A stretch of 43,180 nucleotides of DNA, from IMG/VR virus record IMGVR_UViG_3300028025_002632, positions 1-43,180 of that record, one strand, 5' to 3'. The DNA comes from a virus. The notes below the pieces were generated by a model, which made no database searches, was not told the DNA's origin, and saw nothing but the letters and a program-made list of their open reading frames with translations. This document shows, piece by piece, positions 18,732 through 29,700 of the stretch (position 1 is its first letter; each line of letters opens with the position of its first letter). The position numbers and the translations under genes were made by a program.

Positions 18732-21700
18732 TTATTTTGTTCTTCTTGCTAATACATTCATAAAATACATTGTTCTTAATGTCGTTCCCGCCCTTTTAGC
18801 TATACCGCACCCAAAAAATGGGTCATTTGGCATTTGGGTAGGTAGTCCTGTTGTTTGTGTATTTACTAAAGTTCCATTAATATAAAACTTCATTGAAGTT
18901 CCCCCAATAAATTCAATCTCTAAAATATATACAGTAGATGCTGCAACTGCCACATTACTATCTAACCTATTAGCATATCCATTATAAAAACAAGTCCAAT
19001 CACCTGCATTAATATCGTGTGAATAAATAAATCCAAAACCTTGTGTAAATACAGGATTCCATATAGCATTTGGATAAACGCCATTTCCAATAGCAATATT
19101 ATATGTATTTGTAGCATCACTTAATGAAGATGGGGTTTGTAACACAAATCTCCATATAGTTGTAGTATTTGTATTTAAATAGGCAAGCTGTGTTTGACTT
19201 GTATTAACACCTGCATATCCTGTTGTTGTTGTGCCTGTATTAAATTGGATTGGCAAAGACTTTGACTTAACAACAGTAGTTGAACCAAACATATTTGCAG
19301 ATGAACCTGTACCTGCAGTCTGTGCAGAAAATGGGTGAGGTATTGAACTACCGCCCATATTTCCACTATAATAAATCATTTCTTGTCCTGTTATTACAGG
19401 CTGCCATTCATTTCCAATATAAAAATATTTACCATTAAACCCATCAGTTTTATATATCTCTAATCCATCAGTAGGAGATGAAATAGCCATCATTTGTACA
19501 GATGTCATTGCCGGTGGCAGAAATCCTTTTGTAGTTGAATTTAAATGAAGTAACGCACTTGAATTAGGAGATGATGTGTTTATGCCAATAGATGTAGCAT
19601 TCTCATAAATTAAACTATCAGATAAAGATGATGTACCAGATGCTTTTGGAATATATCCTGTTGTTAATGTTCCATTAATACCACCACTTGCACTTATCGT
19701 TCCACCACTTATTGTTACATTTGTTCCTGCCGTTATTACCGAACCATCCGCAGCAAGTATCTGTGCTGAAGTACCACCACTCTTTATTAATGATGATGCC
19801 GTTACAGATGATGCAAAAGTAGCTGCTGCTGTTGTTACAGCAAAAGTTACAGCAGTACCAAAACCTTGCATATCTAATAGTATAGAACCCGATGGAGAAT
19901 ACCATCCTCCTGAATACACATTTGTATCTCTGCGAAATATATTATATCCTGCACTTGAACCTGTTGTAGTTATTCCGCCTGCCGTTACAGATGAACTGAA
20001 TGTGGTTGCACCTGTGGCTGCTATTGTTAATAATGCCGATGAACCCGATGCATATAACCTTGCTTCATTACTTGAACTTCCTGCACCATTATATTTAAAA
20101 TTCCAAGAAAATGCGTTATTAGTTGAATTATTTTTACCGAAAGCTAAAAATACTTCATTTCCTACAGAAAGATTTGGAGCAAGTGAATTTATTGTTCCTA
20201 CAAATGCACCATCTGCACTTGTTGACACTAATGCACTCCCACTAACCTGCAACCTATCTGTTCCATTATCCGTTGTCGTTCCCAACAATAACCTCCCACT
20301 CGCATTAAGTTTCATTGCTTCGGTGAAGGTTATAGCTACACCTGCTGTTCCACTTGGTGCTATTCTCCAAACGTGTTGACCTTGATACATATAATACATA
20401 GAAGCAAAATCTGTATTTATGTATATATCGTTTGTGCCATTATAATATGAGTTATTACCAAATACTGAATACGTATTTGCAAGAGAATATAATGATGTAT
20501 ATGTACCTAATTGAATAGCCTTTACAGTTCCACCCCACGCACTCGGTGTAACTCCTATACCTACGTTGCCACCGCTTGTGATACGCATACGTTCAGAACC
20601 TGCTGTACTAATGATATAATTACCTTGATTTGTATAGACGGATGCTATGTCAGAACTACCTTGATTATATCTTATTGCAGCGTAATCAGTAGCAGTATTT
20701 CCTGTTGTTGAAATTGTTATTCCTAAATTTCCTGTTCCAGATACTTGTAATTTATCATTAGGACTTATAGTACCTATACCTACGTTAGTTCCATTATCAA
20801 ATATTGTACTATCTCCTAATGCACTTGTTCCTGTAAATTTAGCAATATAATTAGTTGTTCCTGTGCCTGTAATTGGATTAGTTAATGATGCTTGTCCCCC
20901 TATGTCTGACAATAATTCTGCCCCTGTTCTATATTTAATTATTCCACTATCAGATACTAAGAATTTATCTGTATCTGTAGTAGCTGCATTTATTGTATCT
21001 AATTTTAATGTTCCTGTAAATCTTCCACTTCCACCAACTTGCAAAGAACTTGTTGTATCATCTGTGACAATAGAAGTTCCTAATAATGTTCTTCCATCAT
21101 TTAATATTCTTAATCTTGGTTGAATAGTAGCAGTTGTTCCTGCTGTTCCAGATATAGTAGTATTTAATTGAATATATCCATTAGCTGTATCTGCTTGAAA
21201 TTGTGCTCCATAACCTGTTTGGTCATATACCCATTGACTTCCATCATATCTTAAATTACTTCCAAATATAAAATTAGAATATGCAGTTTGAATAAATCCG
21301 CTATTCCATCCTGTTTGAGCAAGTTTAACATATCCACTAAGTCCAATATTAGCGACTAAATATTTGCTTGTATTATTCCAACTAAAATCAGAAGAACTTG
21401 TTATTGTATTTGTTCCACTCCAATAACTTATTTGCCCACTTGTTCCTGTACCTGTAACAGGATTGGTTAAAGTAGTTGTGCTACCATCTGCCATTAAATA
21501 TTGGGTAGCTGTTCCACCAGATTTAATTATGGAAGTAGCTGTTACGCTACTTGCAAATGTTCCTGCACCTGCATTTGTAATAACTAAAGCATTTGCAGCA
21601 CCAAGTGTTTTAAATGTTATACCACCACCGCTACTATTATAAATAGTTGCAACAAGACTTCCAGATGTAAACTGAACTTGAAAATTTGCAGAACCTCCAA

Positions 21701-24215
21701 GAGCAACTAAAGAAGTTTGTGTACCTGTACCACTTCCAAAATTTCCTTCATCTCCCCTTAATCTACTTGCTCCTACCTCTCCATCATCCCTTACATAAAA
21801 GTATTTTGTAGCATTGCTGTTCTGGGTGTAAATCTGATATGTTGAACTTGTAGTTCCTGTACCTTTTATTTGAAGTAAACCACCAACAGTAGCTGCGTTT
21901 ATAATTGTAGTATTTGATAATCGTGTAGTACCTGTTACATCTAACCTATATCCAGAATCAACAACATTTCCTAAAGAAAAATTCCCTGTATAAAACATTG
22001 TTCCATAAACAGTAGAACCACCTACAAGTTCCAAAATAGGTTTTCCAGATTGTCTTCCAAGAACTCTTAATGCAGCATTTGTGACACTACCTAAATTACT
22101 ATTCGATAGAACAACTCCGTGATATGATTCAATGTTCATAGTGCTGCCATATGTATTAGCAACTCTATTATTGATATCTCCAAATCTAAAATCTACAGTC
22201 ATTCCTGTAGTAAATCCATCGAACCCTACATACCTGCCATTTGCTGATTGAACTAATAAATTATCTCTGAAAATAGATGTAGAGTTAATATCTAAACCAT
22301 AAGCAGGAGCATTTGTTCCAATACCCAACCTATTATTAGTATCATCCCAAAAGAAGTTAGCATTATCTTGTGCAATTGTTGTGCCGTTGCTGAATAAGAC
22401 TGAACCAGCTGTTAATGATGGTAAAGTAAATGTTCCTACTGACCAAGTTCTATTTGCAGCTAAGTCGTAAGTAGTTCCATTAATTGTAAGTGTAGTAGAA
22501 GCAGATGCTCCTCCTAATCCATTTAGCGTATATGTTGGTATATTAAGAGTTGAGCCAACTAGAGTAGATGAACCACTTGCTCCTGTTGTAGTTAAGCTAA
22601 GTGTATTCTGCTTATTATTAAAAGTTGTCCAATCTGTACTGCTTAAATATCCATTTGTGCTACCACTTGATTGTGATATTGATATTGTATTACCACTAAC
22701 AGATATAGGTGCAGTACCAAAATATACACCAGAACCTATCTGTGAAAAATCAATGTATGTTGTACCTATTGTAATAGGGGTAGAAGCAGGGTTACAATGC
22801 CATTGGGTATTAGATAAAGTAGAACCACCGCTTATGCTTAATGTAGCTTCAGAAAGTTCTGATGATATATTTGCATCAGCAGACCTTGTTAATATGAAAG
22901 GAGTTGAACCATTTCCTACTTGCGTAACTACATATATACCATTATTAGGCTTTAATGTACTTGTTTCGTTTTTTACTAAAACTCTATTACCTAAAACAAG
23001 TGTAACTCCATCCGTAGTCGCTGATGGTATTGCTCCATTAACTGAACCTGTTAATATTTGACCAGAACCTGTTACAGTATAAGATGGTAAGACGGAAACA
23101 GTACCTGCATTAGCAGATTGTTTCCAGTCAATTCCATTAGCCAAGTTATCTACATAGTCTTTTGTAGCTGCTCCAAGCCCAGTAACAGGGTCTGCATTTA
23201 GTATAAGATTTCCTGTCATTGTATCTCCTGCTCTATTTACAGGAGTATATCCAAGTGCTGTAGATATACTTTTATTCTCCCAAAGTTGGGTAGCTGAAGT
23301 ATAAAATAGTCCTTGATTATTTGTAACTGAATTTATATAAACATTATGAAGTTCATCAAGCTCCCATCCATTCATTATCTTAACATAAATCTTTCCATGG
23401 ACAGCATGAGCATATTCTATATATCCTAAAACTATTATATGACCAATAGAAGCGTTAGGCTTAATATTAGTTATTCCTCCTGCTATAGTTGGACTTAGAT
23501 AAAGTACATCACCATCTACCCAAGTCTCACCCTGAAGCGAACCTGTAGTATTTATTTCTTCTAGCTGTCCAACAGTAATAACAAAACCTTCTTGATTTGT
23601 GGCTATTGTCTCAGCTACTATACCTATTGTATCTACACTATTATTATCATTATTTGCCATAGCAAGCTCTACGGCTAATCTCTGTCCTTGAGCACCACTT
23701 ACTTTTACTGCTTGATACTGTGCCTTTGTTAGTGTTTGGTTTGGAGTAACTTTATTAACTATTCTTACTACTAAATCAACACCATTTTTTAAAATAATAG
23801 TACCACCCTTTAGCGTAGTTTCTGCAATGCCTGCTGTGTTGTTCCATCTTGTAGTTCCTACTGACGCAATTCCTGTTGGAGATAAATCAAGAGATAATTG
23901 CCCTGCCTTTATTTCATACTCTCCTAAATCTACATTTGTAGTAGCTCCTGTATATGGAACATATCCAGTAAGTGCAGACCCATAATTTGGTATATTTAAT
24001 GTATTGCCAATTAGAGTTGAAGCACCACTTGTTCCTGTAGTTGTTAGTGTTAAATATCCCTGTGCTCCAATGTCAGCAAGAACTTCTGCTCCTGTTCTAA
24101 ATCTTACCAACCCACTACTCTCTTGGACAAGAAACCTATCGGTGTCTATGCCAGCATTCGATACAGAGTCTACATCAAGCGTTCCAGTAACCGTCAAGTT
24201 GGCTAAAATCCTCAT
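18732..24215 (-). CDS. Giant tail-fibre protein (1827 aa)
   Basis: The sequence is dominated by Gly, Ser, Thr and Asn in short beta repeats, typical of trimeric fibres. Conserved Bacteroidota fibre segments occur: TDRFLVQESSGLVRFRTGAE near residue 25, GYVPYTGATTNVDLGEYE near 85, and a second copy of the first type (TDKFLVSDSGIIKYRTGAEL) near residue 1090. The motif LLHLNSTTKGFLPPAMTSVQ lies before a C-terminal domain of about 200 residues. It is beta-sandwich-like (ending KFYINGTLVNTQTTG and FFGCGIAKRAGTTLRTMYFM) and resembles a concanavalin-like binding domain. It probably binds the host surface. Its third-codon positions are more A/T-rich than those of the tail-hub gene. Confidence 0.8.
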   Translation of the reverse strand: MRILANLTVTGTLDVDSVSNAGIDTDRFLVQESSGLVRFRTGAEVLADIGAQGYLTLTTTGTSGASTLIGNTLNIPNYGSALTGYVPYTGATTNVDLGEYEIKAGQLSLDLSPTGIASVGTTRWNNTAGIAETTLKGGTIILKNGVDLVVRIVNKVTPNQTLTKAQYQAVKVSGAQGQRLAVELAMANNDNNSVDTIGIVAETIATNQEGFVITVGQLEEINTTGSLQGETWVDGDVLYLSPTIAGGITNIKPNASIGHIIVLGYIEYAHAVHGKIYVKIMNGWELDELHNVYINSVTNNQGLFYTSATQLWENKSISTALGYTPVNRAGDTMTGNLILNADPVTGLGAATKDYVDNLANGIDWKQSANAGTVSVLPSYTVTGSGQILTGSVNGAIPSATTDGVTLVLGNRVLVKNETSTLKPNNGIYVVTQVGNGSTPFILTRSADANISSELSEATLSISGGSTLSNTQWHCNPASTPITIGTTYIDFSQIGSGVYFGTAPISVSGNTISISQSSGSTNGYLSSTDWTTFNNKQNTLSLTTTGASGSSTLVGSTLNIPTYTLNGLGGASASTTLTINGTTYDLAANRTWSVGTFTLPSLTAGSVLFSNGTTIAQDNANFFWDDTNNRLGIGTNAPAYGLDINSTSIFRDNLLVQSANGRYVGFDGFTTGMTVDFRFGDINNRVANTYGSTMNIESYHGVVLSNSNLGSVTNAALRVLGRQSGKPILELVGGSTVYGTMFYTGNFSLGNVVDSGYRLDVTGTTRLSNTTIINAATVGGLLQIKGTGTTSSTYQIYTQNSNATKYFYVRDDGEVGASRLRGDEGNFGSGTGTQTSLVALGGSANFQVQFTSGSLVATIYNSSGGGITFKTLGAANALVITNAGAGTFASSVTATSIIKSGGTATQYLMADGSTTTLTNPVTGTGTSGQISYWSGTNTITSSSDFSWNNTSKYLVANIGLSGYVKLAQTGWNSGFIQTAYSNFIFGSNLRYDGSQWVYDQTGYGAQFQADTANGYIQLNTTISGTAGTTATIQPRLRILNDGRTLLGTSIVTDDTTSSLQVGGSGRFTGTLKLDTINAATTDTDKFLVSDSGIIKYRTGAELLSDIGGQASLTNPITGTGTTNYIAKFTGTSALGDSTIFDNGTNVGIGTISPNDKLQVSGTGNLGITISTTGNTATDYAAIRYNQGSSDIASVYTNQGNYIISTAGSERMRITSGGNVGIGVTPSAWGGTVKAIQLGTYTSLYSLANTYSVFGNNSYYNGTNDIYINTDFASMYYMYQGQHVWRIAPSGTAGVAITFTEAMKLNASGRLLLGTTTDNGTDRLQVSGSALVSTSADGAFVGTINSLAPNLSVGNEVFLAFGKNNSTNNAFSWNFKYNGAGSSSNEARLYASGSSALLTIAATGATTFSSSVTAGGITTTGSSAGYNIFRRDTNVYSGGWYSPSGSILLDMQGFGTAVTFAVTTAAATFASSVTASSLIKSGGTSAQILAADGSVITAGTNVTISGGTISASGGINGTLTTGYIPKASGTSSLSDSLIYENATSIGINTSSPNSSALLHLNSTTKGFLPPAMTSVQMMAISSPTDGLEIYKTDGFNGKYFYIGNEWQPVITGQEMIYYSGNMGGSSIPHPFSAQTAGTGSSANMFGSTTVVKSKSLPIQFNTGTTTTGYAGVNTSQTQLAYLNTNTTTIWRFVLQTPSSLSDATNTYNIAIGNGVYPNAIWNPVFTQGFGFIYSHDINAGDWTCFYNGYANRLDSNVAVAASTVYILEIEFIGGTSMKFYINGTLVNTQTTGLPTQMPNDPFFGCGIAKRAGTTLRTMYFMNVLARRTK

Positions 24216-24225
24216 TTAGAAACAT

Positions 24226-25311
24226 TTATTTTTTTATAATAACCCTATATGCATTTGATGCAGGAGCTGTAGCAAAACTAACAGTTACGGTATTCGCATC
24301 TGTTATAACTACATCAGCAAGAACTTCTTCAAGTGTTGCATTGTCCTTAATCATAACTATTACATCAATGCTATTCATTCCGTGAGTTACGGTATAAGAT
24401 AGTGATGCACCATTGCCCACGTTAGCAGCGTAACTTCTAGCTGCTATATATGTACTTAACTTTAATGGAGTTACAATCCTTGAATCATCTGTTCCGGTAT
24501 TAGTCTCGGCCTGAGTTGCTATTTCTGCAATTCCGGGTGTTGTCTCTGTAGCTATATCTCTATTAACTTCTAGCTGAATCCAATCTGATGCAAGAGTAGT
24601 GGATGCATTATCTATTTTTGCTATGATTGCATCACCTACTGCAAAGTTTACGCCACCAACAGTTCCTGCTACAGTAACGTACCAGTAGTCACCCTTCTTA
24701 GTAGTAGGTGTTCCAGTAGGGAAAGTGCCTACTGATGCATCCCATCCACCTTCAAGGTTTCCTATTCCGGCAACAAGAGAGTCTACATATGTCTTTACCG
24801 CAAGAGATGTTGGTATGTTTGTATTTGCTGCACCACTTAGGGCAGTACTTGTTATAATGTCAACTTCAGCAGCATTTGCGGTTACTCCGCTTGTATTACC
24901 TATTAATTTTAAGCCACTTATTTGTTGGAACTTAGCAAAAGTTACTTGATTGTTGCCAATCTTTATTGTAGTAACAGCCCCATCTGCAAGCTTTCCTGTA
25001 GATATACCCAAGTCTTTAACCTGAACAGCATCTGTAATTACTTCTATTGTTACGTTGTCTGGGTTTACGTCAAGAGTTACAGAACCGCTAGTTCCACCTC
25101 CAGTAAGACCACCACCAGCAACAACTGCTGTAATATCTCCAGATACGTTCACCCACTGAGTTCCGTCCCAGAAGTAAACAGCCTTATCAGCACTATTATA
25201 GTAAATCTGACCCTGAACTGGAGAACTTGGAGCACTTGCAAGGTTCTGCAGTGCTACGTTTAGTATCTGATTTTTGCTCAGGTCTAAATTTACTAATACC
25301 TTCTTTGCCAT
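24226..25311 (-). CDS. Tail-fibre/receptor-binding-type protein (361 aa)
   Basis: The N-terminal segment NLASAPSSPVQGQIYYNSAD, then KAVYFWDGTQWVNVSGDI, is a common phage fibre module. The middle is a repetitive beta region (AVVAGGGLTGGGTSGSVTLD). The last 70 residues (VGNGASLSYTVTHGMNSIDV to SNAYRVIIKK) form the same kind of C-terminal domain as the end of the 197-residue neighbour. It lies between that gene and the giant fibre gene, so the three probably form or decorate one fibre. Confidence 0.75.
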   Translation of the reverse strand: MAKKVLVNLDLSKNQILNVALQNLASAPSSPVQGQIYYNSADKAVYFWDGTQWVNVSGDITAVVAGGGLTGGGTSGSVTLDVNPDNVTIEVITDAVQVKDLGISTGKLADGAVTTIKIGNNQVTFAKFQQISGLKLIGNTSGVTANAAEVDIITSTALSGAANTNIPTSLAVKTYVDSLVAGIGNLEGGWDASVGTFPTGTPTTKKGDYWYVTVAGTVGGVNFAVGDAIIAKIDNASTTLASDWIQLEVNRDIATETTPGIAEIATQAETNTGTDDSRIVTPLKLSTYIAARSYAANVGNGASLSYTVTHGMNSIDVIVMIKDNATLEEVLADVVITDANTVTVSFATAPASNAYRVIIKK

Positions 25312-25317
25312 TATACT

Positions 25318-25911
25318 TTAGTTTATATAAGCTTTTCCACTTATAGGTGATGAGAATGTTATTGTTACTTGATTGTCTGAATTATGTCTAACCTCTCCTT
25401 CAACTTCATCACCTGCCGTATCTACAATTCCTACAGAAGCAAATTTACTTAAATTATGGTTAACAACCCAAGTAGAAGATGCAACTTGTTGGTCATGTAC
25501 GTAGTTCTTATCTCCTGACACATTAAAAGAGTCTTGTACATATGTGCCATCTAAGAAGTATATTCTTAATGTATATGAAGATGAGCCAGACTGTATAACA
25601 TCTATTGATTGTATTGTCTTATTATATGCGTACGTCCACTCCTGAATTTTATTAGAGTTGTATATGTTGTCTATCAGTACGCTAGGTACAACTCCACCAA
25701 TTCCGCTAAGGTCTATACCAGAAAGGTCTATCCGCTCCGGTATGAGCAAAGATGAGTTGGAGTGTCCTGTTATTGAGCTGTCTTCGTTAGCTATAAGAAT
25801 GCTGTCCTGTATATTATTTACAATGCTAGGAATTGGCCCAAATGAACCACTCCCACCAGAAGGTACACTCCCAGATGTTAGAGTTGTATTCTTTATACTT
25901 ATTGATGGCAT
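25318..25911 (-). CDS. Tail-fibre protein with C-terminal beta domain (197 aa)
   Basis: The N-terminal half is Ser/Gly-rich and repetitive (TSGSVPSGGSGSFGPIPSIV, IDLSGIDLSGIGG). The C-terminal 65 residues (QQVASSTWVVNHNLSKFASV, GIVDTAGDEVEGEVRHNSDN, QVTITFSSPISGKAYIN) are a well-known phage fibre end domain with the pattern W-x-(I/V)-x-H-N-L-...-V-D-...-F-S-x-P-x-S-G-x-A-Y. It is a likely fibre connector or tip component. The gap to the upstream gene is one base. Confidence 0.7.
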   Translation of the reverse strand: MPSISIKNTTLTSGSVPSGGSGSFGPIPSIVNNIQDSILIANEDSSITGHSNSSLLIPERIDLSGIDLSGIGGVVPSVLIDNIYNSNKIQEWTYAYNKTIQSIDVIQSGSSSYTLRIYFLDGTYVQDSFNVSGDKNYVHDQQVASSTWVVNHNLSKFASVGIVDTAGDEVEGEVRHNSDNQVTITFSSPISGKAYIN

Positions 25912-25912
25912 A

Positions 25913-26176
25913 TTATATTATTGATAGAGATAACTTGTTACCGTCTGCAAATGAATCAATTCCAACAAGTAGGTTGGCTAAAAGCACAGACCTGTCGTCC
26001 CATTCGCTGTCCATAGAAAACTTAAGTGCTCTATTTACAAGATAGAACAGTACCTGTTTATCGTAGTCCTCTTGGTTCAGTGTAGTTGTCATCTTTGAGT
26101 ACCCGGCTTTTGCCCAAGCAGACCAAAGCCTAACTCCTGAATTTCTGATATTTGTTAGTTCTTCTGTTGTATACAT
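25913..26176 (-). CDS. Small tail-region protein (87 aa)
   Basis: A helical soluble protein: MYTTEELTNIRNSGVRLWSA, then YDKQVLFYLVNRALKFSMDS and DDRSVLLANLLVGIDSFADG. No motif is recognised. Its start overlaps the stop of the 180-residue gene by one base, so the two are probably made together. A structural or chaperone role in the tail is inferred from place alone. Confidence 0.6.
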   Translation of the reverse strand: MYTTEELTNIRNSGVRLWSAWAKAGYSKMTTTLNQEDYDKQVLFYLVNRALKFSMDSEWDDRSVLLANLLVGIDSFADGNKLSLSII

Positions 26177-26718
26177 TAGAATAGGCTTATTATATAGTTA
26201 TTTATTCTATCTATTGCGTCTTGGCTAGACTGAATGTCTCCTAGCTCTGCCATAAAATCTGACAGGTCAAGCTCCGCTGCAAAGAGGCTCAGGTTCTTTA
26301 TGTACACCTTGTCGTCTCTTAGCTTAGGATTATTCTTCATATTAAGCACATACTTAAGATACTTGGACTTCTCTGTTACGTTTACTGGATATATTCCGTA
26401 GTCCTGCCTCTGAGAATCTGTAATAGTAACACCAGTGGTGGTTATCTCAAACTCAAATCTATATGCTGCACTAGGTAGGTTATTTGCTCCAGTAGCATCA
26501 AACGTAAGGCTTGTACCAACAAATGTAAACGTCTTCCATGGGCTTCCGGTATCTGTAGTTCTATATACCCTTACTACCCTAGCTGTGGTGTCTGCTAGGT
26601 CTACGGTATTTCCTCCGCCAGATGTCTCAGTTCCCCCGTAGTTACTGTTATCTACAAATGTTATTTTAGTTGCATCGTATGCCACCTGAACGCTCAGGTT
26701 TGCTTGAAATATTGCCAT
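26176..26718 (-). CDS. Tail-region structural protein (180 aa)
   Basis: The first 115 residues form a beta-sandwich-like domain (MAIFQANLSVQVAYDATKIT, TTARVVRVYRTTDTGSPWKT, YRFEFEITTTGVTITDSQ). A helical part follows (KSKYLKYVLNMKNNPKLRDD, ELGDIQSSQDAIDRINNYII). The combination is like small tail or fibre-adaptor proteins, but I cannot name the family. It is the first gene after the giant ejection-type protein, with a -7-like promoter box just upstream. Confidence 0.6.
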   Translation of the reverse strand: MAIFQANLSVQVAYDATKITFVDNSNYGGTETSGGGNTVDLADTTARVVRVYRTTDTGSPWKTFTFVGTSLTFDATGANNLPSAAYRFEFEITTTGVTITDSQRQDYGIYPVNVTEKSKYLKYVLNMKNNPKLRDDKVYIKNLSLFAAELDLSDFMAELGDIQSSQDAIDRINNYIISLF

Positions 26719-26732
26719 TTTTTACGTTTTTA

Positions 26733-26740
26733 CAAAGATA
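26733..26740 (-). promoter_or_regulatory. Possible -7 box before the fibre gene block
   Basis: The minus strand reads TATCTTTG, an exact TAnnTTTG, 15 bases before the ATG at 26718 and in the only real gap of this part of the operon. No convincing TTTG lies at -33. It could be a late promoter that needs a phage factor. Confidence 0.4.
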
Positions 26741-26756
26741 CTTAATATAGTTTTAT

Positions 26757-29700
26757 TTACTGTTTGTTCCTAAGCTCCTCTACGTACCTCTTAATCTCAT
26801 CTCTTATAAATCCGACCTGTGGCTCAAAGTATGGGTTTATCTCTCCGTTGTTCTTTACCCTCATCCCTCTCTGATTTAACCTTGTTCCAACGTCCCCAGA
26901 CTTCATTAGACCCTTATCATATAGAGACCTTATGAACTCTGTCTTAGATGAGTCTGTCTGCTTTATAGTCTGAATTGTCTCATTTATTGCATCTATCCTA
27001 GCGTCTGATGTCTGAATACCAAGAATCTGCCTTATCATAGGGTCCTGTATGTCCTTCTTCGCCATGTCTTGAAACTCTCCGTCAAACCACTGCCTTGCTA
27101 TCTTCTTCTTCTCTTGGTCTAGCTTAGGATATTCAGACTTTATGAACTCAGTCTTTAGTGACAGGTACGCCTCCTTCCTTGTCATTGAGTCTACTAGACT
27201 GTCAAATTTAGGAACTACCGACAGTGCTAGATTCTCTTTAAATTCACCTCTGTCCTTAATCTCATTTAGAGATATACCAACAAGATTTTGATTCACCTTT
27301 GAGCCCTCCTTGAAATATCTCTGAGATATTCCAGAAGCCTTTAATATCTGACTAAGTGCGTCCTTGCCGTACCTCTCCTCAAATAACTTCTTCTCTGATG
27401 TAGCCATCTCTGAGCCATATATCAATAGTCCACTAAATGGGTTGTTCTCAAATGGTATTGAGCTTACAGCAGCCTCAAGCCTCTTTGGTGAAATTCCTTC
27501 AGGAAGGATTGGGCTTATTGCACCCTTACCTATCTTCTGATATATTTCAGATGCTCTTCTTTCTCCAATTTTTGCACCTTCAAGGTAGTCGTCTGTCTCC
27601 TTCTCATACGCAACTACGGCTTCCTGCCTATATGGGTCCCTATTCATGAAGTACTTAGATATTCCAGAGTACAGTGGGTTTCTTGAAGCTACCTTCTCAA
27701 TATTTACAAATTGAGCTAGTGGAAACTCTTCAGATACATTTAATACAATGTCCTTCATATCTTTTGAAAATGACCTGTCATCATAAGATAAGTTCTTGTC
27801 AATTATACTTCTCTGTATAGACCTACTAACAAGTGAGTTTACTGGAACTAAAAAGCTTGGTAGCTTTACGCTTATAAATTTATTTTCTGACTCAACGAAG
27901 AACAGTGGAACTCTGTTGTCCTTGTCGAACTCTGACCACTTAGAGTACGCCAACCTCTTCTTCTCCTTAAGCTCATCATCGTCCCACTCTCCTATAGCAG
28001 ATAATAGTAATAGTGCTCCATATGCAGCAAACTCCATTGTATAGTACAGTGCCTTAGACTTGTTCTCCTTAGCAGAGCTTAGTACCGACCTCTGAATCTG
28101 TATTGCAGCATTTAGATATGGTATTATCTTATTTATATCTGAGCCGTGCGTACCCTTCCTATGGAAGTCTGCCGTAGACCTAGCCACAGCACCTGACTCT
28201 ATCCTTATGTCTTCTAGGTCCTGTCCTGTAGGTTCTGAACCGTTCTCTGACTTGAAGTCAGCAATCTTAGAGTCCCTTACGCTCCTGTATAGTGCTACCT
28301 TAGACATCTGTTCAGTCGTCTCGGTAATCTTCTTTGAGCCTATAATATATTGCTTTAGTCCGGGCACGTTCCACTCCTCTATGATAGTTTCCAAGCTCTT
28401 GTCTTCCTTTCCAAGTAGACCTCTCTCAAAGCTTACAGAGCCACCGTTATAGAAGTTTGTAGTTGCACCGTACTTCGTAGCCTCAACGTAGTCAGGGCTA
28501 TTAGACTTTATATCTCTAGCAGCAGCAAGTGTCTTTACAAAGAACACAGGGTAGTCAACAAGAAGTGGTACGTATCCTCTCTGTTTTACAGTTGCAGCGT
28601 ACGCAGATATGCTATCTGGTATAAGCTGTGCAATACCAAATACAGGATTTATACCTGTCGCTATTACTCTAAGCAATGTAGCTCCTGTAAGGTGGCCAAC
28701 AAATGTCAAGCTACTTGAGCTCTTTTGGTTGTCGTTGTTCCATGCCTCAGCGAACCACTTAGGTACAATTATGTCTTTCCTCTGTCCATTAAAGTAGGTC
28801 TTTATGTATTCCTCACCATCTCTTAATGGTACCTGTACCGCATAGTACCTGTCTCCCTTCTCGTCCGTTATAATCTCAGCATCTGCAGTCATCTGACCAG
28901 AGCTTGCTACAGATTCATTTACAGCCCCTTGAGAAGAAATTAGTGAGTTATTTACCTTCTCTACTCCTTTAAATGGAAGCTGCTTCTGACCAGATGGAAG
29001 TTCTTTTAGTCCCTGTGGCTTCTTGCCCTCAGCTACCATCTTTGCGTTCATGTCAATAGCGTCTACAGAAGGTATCTTGTTGTCTCCTTCTATAAGAATA
29101 TATCTTGTTCCTATTCTTATTCCAGACTCATCAAACGACTCTTTATTTTCGTCTACAAGATTATAAAATCTGTTTGTTGCTCTGTTCTCAGCTATAGAAT
29201 ACTCTGAGGCGTATATAGTTGCCTTTAGCATTCCCTCGTAGTCGCTTACGTTAAGCCTCTCGCTTCCACCCTTAAGCTTCTTAGTCTTTAGTGTTCTATC
29301 TGTAGCATATGACGTTGAAGGTCTTGCCATAGAAAGTATAGGGTCTGAAAGTATTGAGCTTATGTATCTTGTTGGAGCATAAAAGAACTTAGACAGGTAG
29401 TTGTAAGAGTCCTCTGTTATTAGTCCAGCATCTAACCTGTCCTTCATCATTCCGTTGAAGTACTGGCTGTATGCCTCAGAGCGTGTCATCATCTTAGCAA
29501 ATTCTTCCTCTCCAATAGTATTACGTACCTCTTGCAATAGGTTATATGCCTGAGACGCAGTTACCTGACCCATTGCAAACTCTGTATCTAGACTCTCTCC
29601 TACGTAGTTTCCACCTTCATCAAGCATACCATTCTCAATAAGCCTTTGCTTATTTCTATTGTACTCATTAATATATTGTGTTACGTCTGAACCAGACTTT

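Noticed and set aside
18732-24215. Diversity-generating retroelement acting on the giant fibre gene
   Set aside because: No reverse transcriptase and no template-like repeat of the C-terminal region were seen in the window.
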